Assembly (NCBI GenBank): GCA_036873755.1
Contig: JAVTVY010025160.1
Span: forward strand, 48,677-112,676
Reading direction: 5' to 3'
DNA length: 64,000 bases
Source of the DNA: Hanleya hanleyi
Taxonomy: Eukaryota > Mollusca > Polyplacophora > Lepidopleurida > Hanleyidae
Of the stretch, positions 18,496 through 31,504 are shown one piece after another. The notes under the pieces are model-generated. The model worked only from the letters and a program-made list of their open reading frames with translations. It was not told the DNA's origin and ran no database searches. A program made the position numbers and the translations under genes. Position 1 is the first letter of the stretch. The number at the start of each line of letters is the position of its first letter.

Positions 18496-18972
18496 CCCTA
18501 TCTGGCCTACTAAACTTTCTGTGCTTTCTCCGGAACGACAACAAAGAATAGAGAGCTGAAACTCCTTGACTTTATAGTTAATCATCTTGTGGGTACCAGA
18601 AAAATGAAGTTTTTGTCATATTTCTTCAAAAATTTTGTTTTCCGCGATGAAAAGTGGGCAAAAACTATTTTATTTTACATCGCAATAATTTTTACTAATT
18701 TATCATGCAGTTTTTGCGGAGAAATTGCATAAATAAAAAATTCGAAAAATCCGACCAAAAATCGACCAAAAAAATGCCGTTTTTTGAAAATGACGTCACT
18801 GTGACGTTATCAAAGCGGCCAGCTTGGATTTTTTTCACATTTTCTGGTAGAGCTTGACCCAAGGGTATAGTGTGGTAAGTGGTAAGTCTCAACCCCCTAG
18901 CTCAAGGGGTAAGAAATATAATTAGGGGGGGGGGGGGAATTTCAGGTCCCAAAAAGCCCAGGCCAGATAGGG
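18496..18972. mobile_element. piggyBac-type MITE with TTAA duplication
   Basis: 13-bp inverted ends CCCTATCTGGCCT...AGGCCAGATAGGG are flanked by TTAA on both sides (18492-18495 and 18973-18976). TTAA plus ends starting CCC is the hallmark of piggyBac-like transposition. It is 477 bp long and non-coding, with a G13 run near 18925. A related copy starts at 50745. Confidence 0.7.
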
Positions 18973-18976
18973 TTAA

Positions 18977-19890
18977 AATGAACGATCAGACTGGCGCAAC
19001 CAGCTATATAGGCTTCACAATCCACGTAACGATGTATACCTTTAAACATTTCAGGGGGGAATTTGTAGTTTTTAACGTGACCACTCAAGTTCAAGGATGA
19101 TGACCGATAAATCTCTGGAAACGTTTTTTTATTGAATGAATATTCCTACGAAGTAGGCTACAGATCGCAAATTGTCCGGTAATGAGTGAGTGAGTCAGTC
19201 AGTCCATCCGAATCCTTTCGTCGGCAAAATAAGGAGAACCGTTGACATTAGAACCTTGATTTTTGGCATGAACGTACATTAGGGCATTGCTACCAGCAAG
19301 TTCTGAGCTGATCGAATTCTGATGAAAATTTGATTTATAATTATTTTTTTATATTATTTATTGATGGCTCAGCGAGTGCACTGTCATGCTCAATGGGAAC
19401 CTTTGGCTGTATGTTTCACTGTATATATAACACAGTACAAAACCTGGTGGGATATGCCATCCGTAATTGTTTTGAGAGCTAGAGGTCACAGCAGTGTAGC
19501 TGGGTCACCCCCAATACGCCTATAAACAGATCAGAACTAACAGTCTGATAGGCTTGCAGTTAATATTGTTCTTAGAGGTCAGAGCAGGGGAGACAAAAAT
19601 AAACAGATCTGTCTGGGAGTTAAAAAAATATCACAACGGATGGTACCGGTATTACATTAAACCATCGACAGTGCAGATTCTATGAGTTCACATGTTGACG
19701 TCTTTATTAATTTATTACCGTTCCAGGGGACATTTGAGCAGCTGCCGTTAACTTGAGACACACACTTTTGCTATATACACACATGTTTTGGTTACTAGTA
19801 ACTGCTACATTATGGGAAACGAAATTAAACAGATATGTTTTACAGTATTAAGAGACTGTATTTAAGAGGCTAAGTACAATCCTTAAATTC
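18977..19890. other. Intergenic / possible long repeat start
   Basis: 'cctacgaagtagg' at about 19146 returns as its near complement at about 21466-21480, with TGAG/TCAG microsatellite text beside it. Together 19144-21480 may be one old insertion, but the arms do not extend, so I do not call it an element. Confidence 0.3.
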
Positions 19891-20043
19891 TACATTCATC
19901 AGATTGTCGATACCCAAAATGTGTTGTCTCATATATCTAGATAACAACGTGATGCAGAGATGCTATTTATTCGTCTTTGTATCGGTCATGCTCAGGAGAA
20001 TGACATAGAATCATTATTATCTTGTGCCGAGAAGGTGTTGGTC
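19891..20043 (+). repeat. 153-bp direct repeat, copy 1
   Basis: Begins 'tacattcatcagattg' and ends 'gagaaggtgttggtc'; it recurs almost identically at 20863-21015. No coding capacity is supported: a 124-codon frame over 19960-20334 starts inside it without an ATG and has no recognisable domain. Confidence 0.8.
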
Positions 20044-20862
20044 ATCCCATGGTCTCTAATGGACGACGGCTGGATTATGAATGACGGACTAGACGCTTGT
20101 AATGCCATCCGTATTTGTTTTTATGAAATAGGAAATGCTAATTTTCCATCATTTGTTAGTGCATTTATCTACACTGCTATTACCAACTTGCCAGCCTCAA
20201 TACACACAATTCAGTATATTGTTATAGATATATGTAAACTGTGGCCTTTAACGTGTATCCTGTTTCACATCCAAACATTTCATCACAGACCACATCAGGC
20301 CTCAAATTCAGGTCAAATTACCCACTGGTGGTGAAATATCCTACATCAACCAATTAAGTCAGCCTGGTGCAATAACCCAGCAGAAGAAAGAAAGATGTGG
20401 TATCATCCTTCAGATTAGTCTGTGTGAGCAACAATGATAAAAGTTTACTGAGGGTGAAACAAAGCCATGACGGCATGTTTAAAGGGTCTTAATTTATTTT
20501 CTTTGGGTAGAATTTAACTAGATAAAGTAACTTTGATCATGATGTGAAAATATGAGCACATACTTTGAGGGTTTTTTTGTACCTCTTGAATATTGACTAT
20601 ATATCACACTTGGATATAATTTAAACAAAAAATTACATGTATAAACAAAATATTTTTAAATTTTTCTTGTCATTTCAAATCTTGATCCATTCTGATTCCT
20701 TGATTAGGGGATACAGAATCACTGCCACGGAGTGTGTTGGTGTGTCACAGCAATGCAATTCCGATTCACACAACGAAGCTGAGGCGGTTTAACGTTTATC
20801 AATGAAGAAAATCACCGATCAACCGCCATAGAATATAATGTGAAACAAGAAAACCGGAATAG
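20044..20862. other. Spacer between 153-bp direct repeats
   Basis: Contains a fragment of the repeat seen at 16740-17180 (near 20070-20110). Nothing else recognised. Confidence 0.4.
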
Positions 20863-21015
20863 TACATTCATCAGATTGCCGATACCCAAAATGTGTTATC
20901 TCATATATCTAGATAACAACGTGATGTAGAGACGCTATTTATTCGTCTTTGTACCGGTTATGCTCAGGAGAATGACATAGAATCATTATTATCTTGTGCA
21001 GAGAAGGTGTTGGTC
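20863..21015 (+). repeat. 153-bp direct repeat, copy 2
   Basis: Same length as 19891-20043 with a handful of substitutions, 972 bp downstream. Confidence 0.8.
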
Positions 21016-21829
21016 TTGAGTTGAATTACCGTAAACTACATAAATGCTACCTTTCTACTATAGTACTATATATAAAAATGTGTTGTATTATTGGGAAAAT
21101 AATGTGATTCAAAAAGTTGTTTTGGTCCTGGACAAGGGCACTGAAAACTATTAAAGAGATGTAAATGTAATTTCACACGTAAAGCTTGAAATCTACTGAA
21201 CTTTTTATTATTCAATCTGTTTCCTTTAGTTAAAAAAATGTAAAATTAAATCGGCGATCGTTATTTCTTTTTGGAATGAAGGCGCATTAGGAGACTGTTA
21301 CCAACAAGTTCTGAGCTGACCTACTTTTGATGAAAATTTCTGGTGATTTTTGATGAAAATCACTGGCGATTTTGACTTGGGCGGTGCCCATCTTAATATA
21401 GGCAGGATTTCAACTGGGGGTGGGGATTTCCAAGAGTTCAGTTCGCGTTGGAATCCTAATGCCTACTCTACTTCGTAGGTCCTGTGACGTTAGTCACACT
21501 GCTCATGTATTATATTGTAGTGTGTATAAATATAAATGCTATCATAATCCAACGTAGAACGGTTTATTGTTTTCAAAACTGAACGTTTTGAAGCACACGC
21601 GAAGTCACTCTCCTTGCGTACATGTAGCATCCCAGTTTTCAACTGAATGCAGATCAGTGGATACGGTTTTGACCATAGACACATCATGCCGTCTTGTCGA
21701 CCTTATTGAAAATTGTTGACCGTCACTCCGTTGCAAAGACTAGATTGAGTTTATATATTTGTAGACTACGTCAGCTGTAGCTGGTGAAGTCCAATGGAAT
21801 GCACATTCCTATTCTCTTCTTCCTCCTCA
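21016..21829. other. Intergenic, diverged repeat text
   Basis: 'acaagttctgagctga' and 'gatgaaaattt' near 21308-21345 echo 19299-19334. No gene seen. Confidence 0.4.
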
Positions 21830-22139
21830 GCCTTCTTCAGACGTATTTAGTTCTATAACTGCCTTCTTCAGACGTATTTAGTTCTATAACTGCCTTCTTC
21901 AGACGTATTTAGTTCTATAACTGCCTTCTTCAGACGTATTTAGTTCTATAACTGCCTTCTTCAGACGTATTTAGTTCTATACCTGCCTTCTTCAGACGTA
22001 TTTAGTTGTATAACTGCCTTCTTCAGACGTATTTAGTTCTATAACTTCCTTCTTCAGACGTATTTAGTTCTATAACTGCCTTCTTCAGACGTATTTAGTT
22101 CTATAACTGCCTTCTTCAGACGTATTTAGTTGTATAACT
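21830..22139. repeat. 31-bp minisatellite, ten units
   Basis: A 31-bp unit starting 'gccttcttcagacgtattta' repeats exactly ten times (310 bp) with few substitutions. No spacers, so it is a tandem array and not a CRISPR. Confidence 0.95.
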
Positions 22140-22686
22140 TTCCTATTTCTCTCAGATTTGACCACGATATCTGTGGAATCACGCAGATGTTGTGTACCAA
22201 AATTAAGGTCAGTATCCAAATGTCAAGGTCACTGTTACAAAAATCAGGAAATCATCGAAATAAATTTTTTGATTGAGTGGCTATAATGAGAGACGATACT
22301 GAAATTATCAAATAAATCAAAGTTGAAATAGGTCAAAGGTCAATATCACGGTGGCATTCAAAAGCGGGACTTATTGAAAACATTGCACTATCACTGGCTC
22401 GAGAAGGTAGATTGTCATTGAACTTCAGGAATACCTCACACGGATGGCTAATATGAAACCTAGTCAGATGGAAACGTCGAGGCAAAATACCAGAAAATAA
22501 CTACAAAATATCAGAAAAAATTGTGTTTTTGTGAGTGTATGCATTAGCGGGAAGAGATTGTCGGGTACCAAGATTGCATGAGGTCAAAGTGGTCAAGGTC
22601 ATTGGTCACCAGCTACTCTATCACGTAATACTCAACATTCCATTCTAATGATGTAGTCATAGCGCCAATTAGGCTCTTGATATGTT
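22140..22686. other. Intergenic with 'aaggtca' repeat text
   Basis: Runs such as 'caaggtcactgttac' and 'aggtcaaaggtca' resemble repeats common in mollusc genomes; this is recollection, not a search. No gene seen. Confidence 0.4.
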
Positions 22687-22901
22687 ATTGTTCATCATCA
22701 CCACTCACCCCTATTGTTCATCATCACCACTCACCCCTATTGTTCATCATCACCACTCACCCCTATTGTTCATCATCACCACTCACCCCTATTGTTCATC
22801 ATCACCACTCACCCCTATTGTTCATCATCACCACTCACCCCTATTGTTCATCATCACCACTCACCCCTATTGTTCATCATCACCACTCACCCCTATTGTT
22901 C
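22687..22901. repeat. 26-bp minisatellite, about 8.3 units
   Basis: A 26-bp unit 'attgttcatcatcaccac...' runs eight full times plus 7 bp. All three + frames stay open and give His-rich peptides; these are by-products. Confidence 0.95.
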
Positions 22902-23959
22902 CTCCTGTCTGTAAACATCATATTGACTGAGTGAGTGATTGAGTGGACATGATTCAAATATTCTTGAAAGTGACGTTAACGTCGCTTTGGGAACATTCAA
23001 GTATTGCGTACGCAACGAGGGGGAGAAGTGTGGTGGGGGGGGGTCTAAAAAAATCAGGATTCTTACCTATGTGCGCTGGGTTAAATTTTGCGTATAGGAG
23101 TGGGGTCAAAAATCCAATTTTTGCATACGTAATGCTTGAATGACCCTTTTCAAAAATATTTCAGTGATATCACGACGTGTTTATTCCAGGAAACCCCACA
23201 GGTGCCCCAGTTAGTCGTCTCTTAATACGACCAGGTTTCTGAGGAGAATGAGACCCTTAATTCTTTCCATGACCTGGTGTGTGCACGGCGACGTCTCAGG
23301 TCAATCCCCGGAAGCTCCACCAGGCCCATCTTCACATCCTAACAGATCGATCGATACACTGGCTCGCGAGGATGCACTGGGCCATGATATGTATCATCTG
23401 CACAATCAGAATAATTGTGTTGACCCATTTTCTGGCGTAGAGGGCTGCCCAACACCATATAAAGTGCTTGAAAATGGGGTTGACCATACTCAACAACACA
23501 AATAGTGTTGAGGTAAGCTCAAAACTAAATAATGGATTGGCGAGCAAACATGCATGGCTGTTGAGAAGGGCCTCAACACCATAGTTTGCTGTTGACGTTT
23601 AGATGCCTTACTGGCACATATATGCTGGGATATATGGCGTAGGCTGTTCTACAACATCATTATTTTTTTATTTATTTAATCAGCACCATCGTGCTGGCTG
23701 TGTAGATAAGACAATGTATACAACTTCCGATAAAATTAATTACGGGTTATCTCAATACTATCCTGATTCTATGGTTCGCCAGGAATGCTTTCCCCAGCTT
23801 AAATGGACACGAAAATAGGAACAGATCATGCTCACTAGAGCTAGAGTTGTCTATCACAGAGGAAAGTTCTGTAGGGAAAACAACTACTCTGCGGGGAAAG
23901 CGGCCCCGAACAACCTTGATATTACGATGGTATTGAGATAATTACTAAAATCTGTCCAT
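22902..23959. other. Intergenic with CAACACC-family block
   Basis: Between about 23400 and 23590 the CAACACC/GTGTTGA repeat of 12353-12660 returns, diverged, in 'gtagagggctgcccaacacc'. The rest holds nothing recognised. Confidence 0.45.
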
Positions 23960-24560
23960 TTTACTTAGATGTATACTTCAGAGCTTGTAAAAAATCAATA
24001 ATTAACTTTTCTTTTTTGCAGCGTGTAGAACAAACTTAGCTCTACAAAATGACTACAATTTCTCCGTGATGTCGAAAACATATCACGCTTGAAATAACTT
24101 TGTAATTCTCTCCATATAAAACTCCAGTAGAGTAGTTTCATACTGGGCCTCCATTACATAGGGAGACGTCATAATGTATTCATGCTCAGTGCCACAAAGG
24201 TCATTGATGCCGTATAAAGTAATAACATGCGGTCCGTGGGAGTTTCGCTTATATCCTATGCCCAGTGAAATTGTCGAATGTTAAACCGCACACACCTGTA
24301 TGACCGTACACGGCATTGTTGACCTTTGCGGTAGTGAACACGAATACATTATGACGTCTCCCTGTATGTATACTTGAGCACGGTACATGAAACAAACTGT
24401 ACTGCAGTTTTATATGGAGCGAATTACAAGGTTATTTCAAGCGTGATATATTATCGATATCACGGGGTAATGGTGGTCATTTTGTAGAGTTCAGTTTGTT
24501 CTACACAATGCAAAAAAATAAAATTCAACTACTGATTTTTGATAAGCTCGACTTGTCAAG
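23960..24560. mobile_element. Imperfect fold-back element of about 600 bp
   Basis: The two halves are diverged inverted copies around a centre near 24265. Left 'gtagaacaaactt', 'tatcacgcttgaaataac' and 'gggagacgtcataatgtatt' return as complements on the right. No target duplication found and no coding. Confidence 0.7.
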
Positions 24561-27399
24561 TAGACGACAAATTAAACTGGACAGACTATAATTACTAATT
24601 AGCCGGTTGTACCTCATCCTCGCTAAGCCAGCTAGGAGTAACTCTATCCTCGATAGCCACTGATACACATGGGGATGGATAGTGTTTAAGGGAAATGCGA
24701 CTGTATTTTTCAGTTAATCAGCAAAGCAAAATCCTGTTTATATATATATTGACCAACCAGATCACCGCAACCATGGCGACCGTGACAACATATTCGAAAA
24801 CACCACATGCAGCTGACTGGCTTGTGGGATATTTGGAAGAAAAAAAATGGATTCCAAAAAAAAAAATTATTAATAATAATAATTATATTAATTAGTTTTC
24901 ATACTTTACTGAAAATTTACGTATTGATCTATCATCAAATTTCTCACAAGCCTGCTAGGCAAGATGGCCAAAAAAAACCATGTCGTTGAAAAGATGGGTG
25001 TACCTATGCTCTGTGCAATGTACGCATATTGGAGTCCCATGTGCCGAGAAAGCGTATACATCCGCGTCAGCAGTTATCAACAGAAGACTGATTTTCCGGT
25101 TATTCTCAGTAATCGGACATCACTCGTAAGATGGATATTTTCTTCGAATATGATGCAACAAACAATTGGCTTTTACATACAACTTATTTAACATATATAA
25201 TACTGAAATGAATCAGTATAGAGATGTGTAACACAGAAAAAACGCTTGTCTCGCCCACTTTCTCGACACGCAGACGACGACAAATAAAAGGATCGTACAG
25301 ATGAGTCTAGAAGAGCCATGATTGGCCAGAGTTGCGGGTATCGTATTTGGCTGGAAGCATATTTTCTTTCACGTCCGTAGTATGACGCGTGTATATGCCT
25401 ATATATTACAGTTTCCTAGTAAAATAGCAAGTCATATGTAGATAAAGTTTTCGATGGGCAAAAGAAAATACTTCCTTGTTCTCACGAATACGCCCTGATT
25501 ATGCATCCCCCTTCATATATTAAAAGGAAATAAGATTTCGTCATTGTTTTCTTACGATATGGAGAACTGGGTTTGTTCAATGACAGTAATGTTACAAGTG
25601 AACAGCTTTTTATGTACTAATTTAGCATTATATCTATACGGTATACCTAATTATACCGAAGCTGTATATCTAACATAATGGAATGCATAAAAATTCAAAT
25701 ACACGGAGCGCTACCGGATTTCCACCGTTCAATCGTTTTTTTGTTTTTTATGTCAACAATTTTATTTTTGAATCTATACTTTTTGCTTTTTCTATAATAA
25801 TTTTTTTTCCAAATTTTATTCTCTTCAAGTCGAAATGGATTTTTCAATATGTACTGATTTCGACGTAAAAGAATCAATTTTGCATATACTAGTAACGAAA
25901 ATTCATATTTTCCTTTGAAGAATTCGATTCGATCAATATATCGATAATTTCTATTGAAAATTCAACGTATGTCATAAATAATAACGTTTGAAATCAATAG
26001 TTTGTATATGATAACAATCAGTACATTATTTGTGTGAGAAAGTGAAACACAGTTTTCGGTACCAAAAATATAAGCGGGGTTGCCTTTACATTGTCATAAA
26101 AGCTCTGAATGTGGTAAATAATCGTAATTTTACGCAAAATAAAGTAGTTTTGTGTCCCATGAGGCAAGACAAATAGGAAAACTGCAGGTCAGTTCCAGAA
26201 ACTCATCTTCCTAAAACCACATTGTCGTATTTTGAATTTATCCACAACCCTTCACGCCTAATATTGCAAATAGGTCACAACAGGACACGCTTCCAAGTCC
26301 GCGTTCGTTTGGGAATTACCGAGTTACCGGTACGCCGAAATCGCTCGAAAAGATTGAGATTTCAGTGTAATAATTTAAAAAGAGAGTTGTAATTTACTTA
26401 TTAAACTCTGTTCTCAGATATGGAAATTAGTAATTTAAACCAAATGTATCGGACATACGACCCTGACTCGCAATCTAATGTGAGGCTAAGAATGTCCGGT
26501 GACTACGAGTGTCCGACTCTTATATCTGTCAAACCAGGTGGGACATTTTTATCCATACTGGAGATAAGTGTTCGTCCTTAATTGTAATAGAAAAAGATAC
26601 GAGAAGGGACACTAATCCCCAGGACAGTTTTTGCCCTCAAATCCGACTGATGGCTGGGGTATTATTAGAAGCGAGGTGGTTGCAGCCACCAGTCAGATTT
26701 TTGGACCGGATTCGGGGCCGCGCGCACATAGCCGGAAGCGATATCATATATAGTAAAATAGATGTTTGCCGAACATTTCAATTACTTTTCATGTCTGCAT
26801 AATACCTCTGTTGACCTAGTGTTAAAAAGAATTATCTGGAGATTATTTTCCCTGATTATCTGGACAGAGCATATGTAAAGTAAAATGTGCAAAACTGAAG
26901 GAGTTGTTCCGCCGGATTCAAACTGAAGCATGCGTACGGGGGTGTTCCCTAGACGTCATAGCAACGTAGTAAAGATCAACTTCCGCTATTGGAGGCAGGG
27001 ATGATACATGAGCCTGTGAAATGGAGCATGCGCTGTGGGGCGGATACTCCAGCGCTGACAATAAACAAAGAATTCTGTGTTGAGGGAATCTCACACGATT
27101 AGTAAAGAATGGGCAGTTACCTATACCGGTGGCTTGTTAGGGCCATGCATTGATCTTTCCAATTTTCTGCCTTTCTCTAATTTTCAAGATTTCACTTTCG
27201 CATTTTCTCTCTTTTCTTGTCATCCTCTTAGATTCATTTTCGATTTTTCAAAATTTATCTGATTTTTTTGTATTCATTCTCAAGAAACTACAACCATTTC
27301 CATACGAAAAAAAAAAAAAAAAAAAAATTCAAGACTAATTCGAAGTGATGACGGATCAGTCGATTTGGCTATAATGATGGGGTACAATGCGAGGGTCGA
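24561..27399. other. Intergenic, no gene recognised
   Basis: AT-rich with short frames; a run of about 21 A lies at 27307-27327. The 97-codon frame at 26509 has no ATG-supported start or domain. Confidence 0.45.
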
Positions 27400-28030
27400 T
27401 ACTTGGTGTAAGAACGCATTGTTGAGGCTTTTGTTGAGGCTTTTGTGCAGCTGAAAAGGGTCACGTCTAGACGCATTGTTGAGCTCAGACAGGCTATTGT
27501 AGGCTTTGTCTTACACCAAGTATAAACCAATGCGAGGTACTGCGCGAGCATGCGCGCGATGACGTCACTCGCGATCCGACCGCGTTTGCGGGTTTATTAG
27601 CCACTGATAGCGTCTCCTCTGGTACATGGAGTGTATAGTATTGCCCAGACACAGACCCGCACACAGAAATGTGATCTCTCTATCCCACCCTACAGGTGAC
27701 ACAAAGTCCACAACAAATCGCATCTCAAATGCCTTTTCTATACTAGTCCTCGACTGCGCATGAGTATTCGTGACGTCACTGCCGGTAAAACAGATACGTG
27801 ACGCATTTGGATAAAGGATGGCCCATCTGACACCCAAACACTTCCCTGTGTACCCCGAAAATGCTCTTTCTCTACTACTCTTCGAATGTGCATGCTTCCG
27901 TGGCAAGTGAGCATGCGCACGATGACTTGGCTGGCAAACTCAACAAACCCCAAAAAGTCCACCACAGGCCTTCCCGAGGAGTGCACATGCGCACCACATC
28001 TTTACCGGTGAACTCAACCAACGTGCTCTA
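27400..28030. repeat. Possible decayed Polinton inverted-repeat array
   Basis: Degenerate GCATGCGC words near 27549, 27754, 27909 and 27983 lie in contexts like 'ctctttctctactactcttcg' and 'gatgacgtcac' that recall the TIR units ('ctctttttctactgagcatgcgc' type text at 60830). One spacing is about 155 bp. A short inverted pair ('tacttggtgtaaga' with 'cttacaccaagta') lies at 27400-27525. The relation is suggestive only. Confidence 0.35.
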
Positions 28031-31000
28031 CAGCGTGACCCAGATCGATTAAATACCCACACCCGATGGACCGTCCAGTCCGTTTCTCGAGATGTTTTGC
28101 GACCACATGATAATTCTTTATATGTTTCTAGTTGCTGATATAGTACCATCCTGTTGGGTATTGTCAGTCGTTCAAACGAACATATACGAATCGATGGCTG
28201 GGTTCACCTAGTTGTTTTTTTTCTGATTTTTGTTACATATCGAGATTGTTTTCAAGTCCGAGTTTTGCACTTTGAGCTTTCCATCTTCGTACGGGGTTTA
28301 GCAGCCAGGATCTCCGACTCCAGCTGCCGCGACTTGCCGCTCTGAGTGGCCTAAACAGGGGGAAATAACTCCGTAAGTAGGTCAATTGGCTATTAACTGT
28401 CCATTCTGTACTACTCGCATGATGTCACCCCTTACAGCATTGGTACATGCTACACAGTGTTCAACGTTTTATCGTTTCAATATTGAATGCTGCTCTTTCA
28501 GAGAATCAAACGTTTGGATGAATGGACGATATATTGACATGGTGACGCGTAACTCTTGTTGAGGTAGTTTATTCGAAAAAAGTCTTATCTGGCCTTTTCA
28601 AACAAGGTCTGTTGGGGCAGAGACAATGAGCAATTCAACTTGCGCTAAACACGTAGAAAGTTAAAGGGGATTTAGTCCTTCTGGAATGCAAGTCCGCTTT
28701 TCTATATTGTCTGTCTCGCATCTCGATGGAACGGGATTTTCGGAAATATATATCAGAGTCAATTTTTCTCAGAGTTGTGAAATTTCTTACAGTATCTGTA
28801 TGTAAGCCTAACTTGTTTCTGAAATTTCGAGGAATAAAAGAAAATCTCCAAAACCTCGCATATTATTCAACGCACAATGACATTGGGCTTGCAATGTTGT
28901 AACATTTGGACTGGCCTCCATGACGTCATAATTTAACATGCAAACATCAGCGCGCTGTTCCAGCAGTCCACCGATTGGTCATTCGACCCGCGCCATTTTA
29001 AATTAAGACGAGCGTTCTCATTGAATCACTATTTATAGGAGCCATCCCAACCACGTGACCCATGATGTAGTCCGTTTCCTTTTTCGAACTCAAAATCTGC
29101 TGCCTAACTGTGAAAATGTTATTGTTGCTGCATCAGTCAGTAATCGACCCTCCGTAGAAGGGTCATCATAGGCTAGGTTTGTTGAAGCAATCGACTCAAT
29201 GTGTATGGTGTTTTCATTTTGTTTGAGCGACTATATTTTAGTAATTTGTATCAAGTTTTTGCAGAATGGACAATGTAAGTTCTACTGAATGAATTGAAGG
29301 AGTTAATGGATACACTCAAATCTACCTGTATAAAAAATAACAAATTGGTGTTCGATTTTAGGTGCTCGTGTTCTCTTATATGTTTTGAACTCTCTCTAAC
29401 CAAGCAAGTCAAGTGGAATAATGGTGGATGTAGATTTGCCCAAGGTGTCCGACATGGCGTAGGTGGTGATCTAACTACAAACCCACTTGACGAAACAATC
29501 CGATTTAGAGCGTGAACCCTGGCCGATTCCCATACCTCAATGTACAGTAAACATGTCCGTCACCTATCATTCGCCTAAACTCATTAATGATCTAATTCTC
29601 TGACCATTTCTCCTTCAAAAGGTCAACAGCCGCCACAACATGGTGAGATTTTTTACGGCAATTTCAGGCTGATTACGTCTAATGAACACGATGAATCCTC
29701 TTCATCCTTTAACACCACTTGAAGTAGTTGTGGGAGGTTGCGGCTCTTGGCTCGGCATTGTCTCGGATCACGTGAGATCTCATCGCAGACGTGACCAGCC
29801 CCCCAACGGCCTATCTTTCGGCTCAGCCGATTTCGTTTACGCGCTACTGCAATATCCTTATTAAATGGTAATAATGCAAACAACTGCATTGATGCAGAAT
29901 TGCCTTCAAAACTAAAAATATATTAGCGAAAAGTCACGCTAATTGCTTTCCTGGCGAATATTATGACGATGCAGCTGAAAATGATGATCCGTGTGGCAAC
30001 GAATAACGCGATTTGTCCTTATCTTCGTTACTGCACAACAAACAGACGCATTACTCTAATTGCGTCAACTTAATCCGACGATTCTGTGCGGGGGAGCTTT
30101 AACTTGTCCAGTCTCCGTGAGATCAATTAACTCGTAAATCCTTGTTTGTCTGGCTTTAATTTGTTTTGAGCAAACAAAATTCAACGACAACAAGCATTTT
30201 CAAGAAATGTTATGAAATATGCATGAGATTTCATTCACGGAATTGTCTGGTGGGATTAAAGTGTTCATCGACATTTAATTTGATAATCTGGAACATTCGT
30301 ATTGCTCGAGAGGCGTGAGTAGACTGGCGTTATGTTAGTTTGATGCAAGCACACACATCCGGTACAAAAAGAGACATAATTTAAATTCCAATTCTCTTAA
30401 TGGACTAACGGTAGTGAAATAATCATGGAAAGCTGTGAAGTGGGCATGGATGGACTATGAGGACAATGTGTGGAAGGGATTGGTGGGCCAGTCTAACAAA
30501 ATGAACAGATTGGGCACTCAACGCATAGTCGTCGTCGTCCAGTATCGTTAGGACCCAGAATATCAGCATGTACAGGGCTAGACCGAACACGCCGGAATCA
30601 AACACGCTGTTCTAGGTATCCGTCACCATGAATATTGTATCACACCGAACATTTGACAGGTTCTCTAATTTTTAATAGAGAACAAACCATGTCGTTATTA
30701 TTATGCAAATTAGATAGGCGGCCATTTTTCTTTATTACCATCCGAGGCCTATATGGCAGATTTCTCCTAGTTCGATATATTTTAGTTTATTTGCAAAAAA
30801 AACGACATTTTTACCTACAGTTCAGAGAGAGATAGTTCACTCTCACCTGTATAATAGACAGTTGTCAGCCATACAAGATTTTCGCGTCCATAATCTCGAG
30901 ATATATACTGTACTTGGGTAGTTCTGATTTCACATCCACTGTACAAGGATTCCTCAATAGAACCGCGATCAGACACGACGAGTGAAACCCATACAATTCA

Positions 31001-31213
31001 TTGACCAACAATTTAAGGCCAAACTGACTTACATGTTTATTCATTGTTTCAGATGGAAATTTGATTTCAAAACCGAAGTATTAACGAAGTATGCTTGCTA
31101 ACAGACAATTAGAAGAATATAGTTTGCAACACTTCATTCGTCTGACAGTGAACATTTCTTGGTAGCTTTTGGCTATACGGGTTACACAAGTATACTCGCA
31201 GTATGTTAATTAC
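28031..31213. other. Intergenic, no gene recognised
   Basis: Only short frames. The motif 'atattagcgaaaag' near 29922 also occurs in the hairpin arm at 31242-31255. No RNA gene or conserved domain could be supported. Confidence 0.45.
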
Positions 31214-31336
31214 ATAATACAGGAGGAAAGTGACTCCGAAAATATTAGCGAAAAGCATTTTGTAGATATGTTATATGTCGAAATCTACAAGCTGCTTTTC
31301 GCTAATATTTTCGGAGTCACTTTCCTCCTGTATTAT
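31214..31336. repeat. Perfect 44-bp hairpin with 35-bp loop
   Basis: 31214-31257 is the exact reverse complement of 31293-31336, and inside it 31261-31267 pairs with 31283-31289 on the same axis. No other inverted repeat this short in the window is perfect, so it is young or maintained. Confidence 0.9.
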
Positions 31337-31504
31337 ACCAAGTTAATCAGTGGATATTAATTACACATGTCATACTTCTCCGAGTATACTTTTGTCATAT
31401 TTTCTCAAAGTGTGATGTGTCAACAAAAGCATTGAACGATAGTGTTCAAATCTGAACACTTCAGTAAGATGTGAAAAATGTGTTGAAATAGATCACAGCA
31501 ATGT

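Noticed and set aside
19144..21480. 2.3-kb transposon with CCTACGAAGTAG ends
   Set aside because: Inverted similarity stops after about 15-20 bp and there is no target duplication; could be chance.
21830..22901. CRISPR-like arrays (31-bp and 26-bp repeats)
   Set aside because: Units follow each other without spacers and no cas genes exist; they are minisatellites in a eukaryotic context.
22687..22934. His-rich protein
   Set aside because: Product of the 26-bp array; three overlapping frames give the same peptide pattern.
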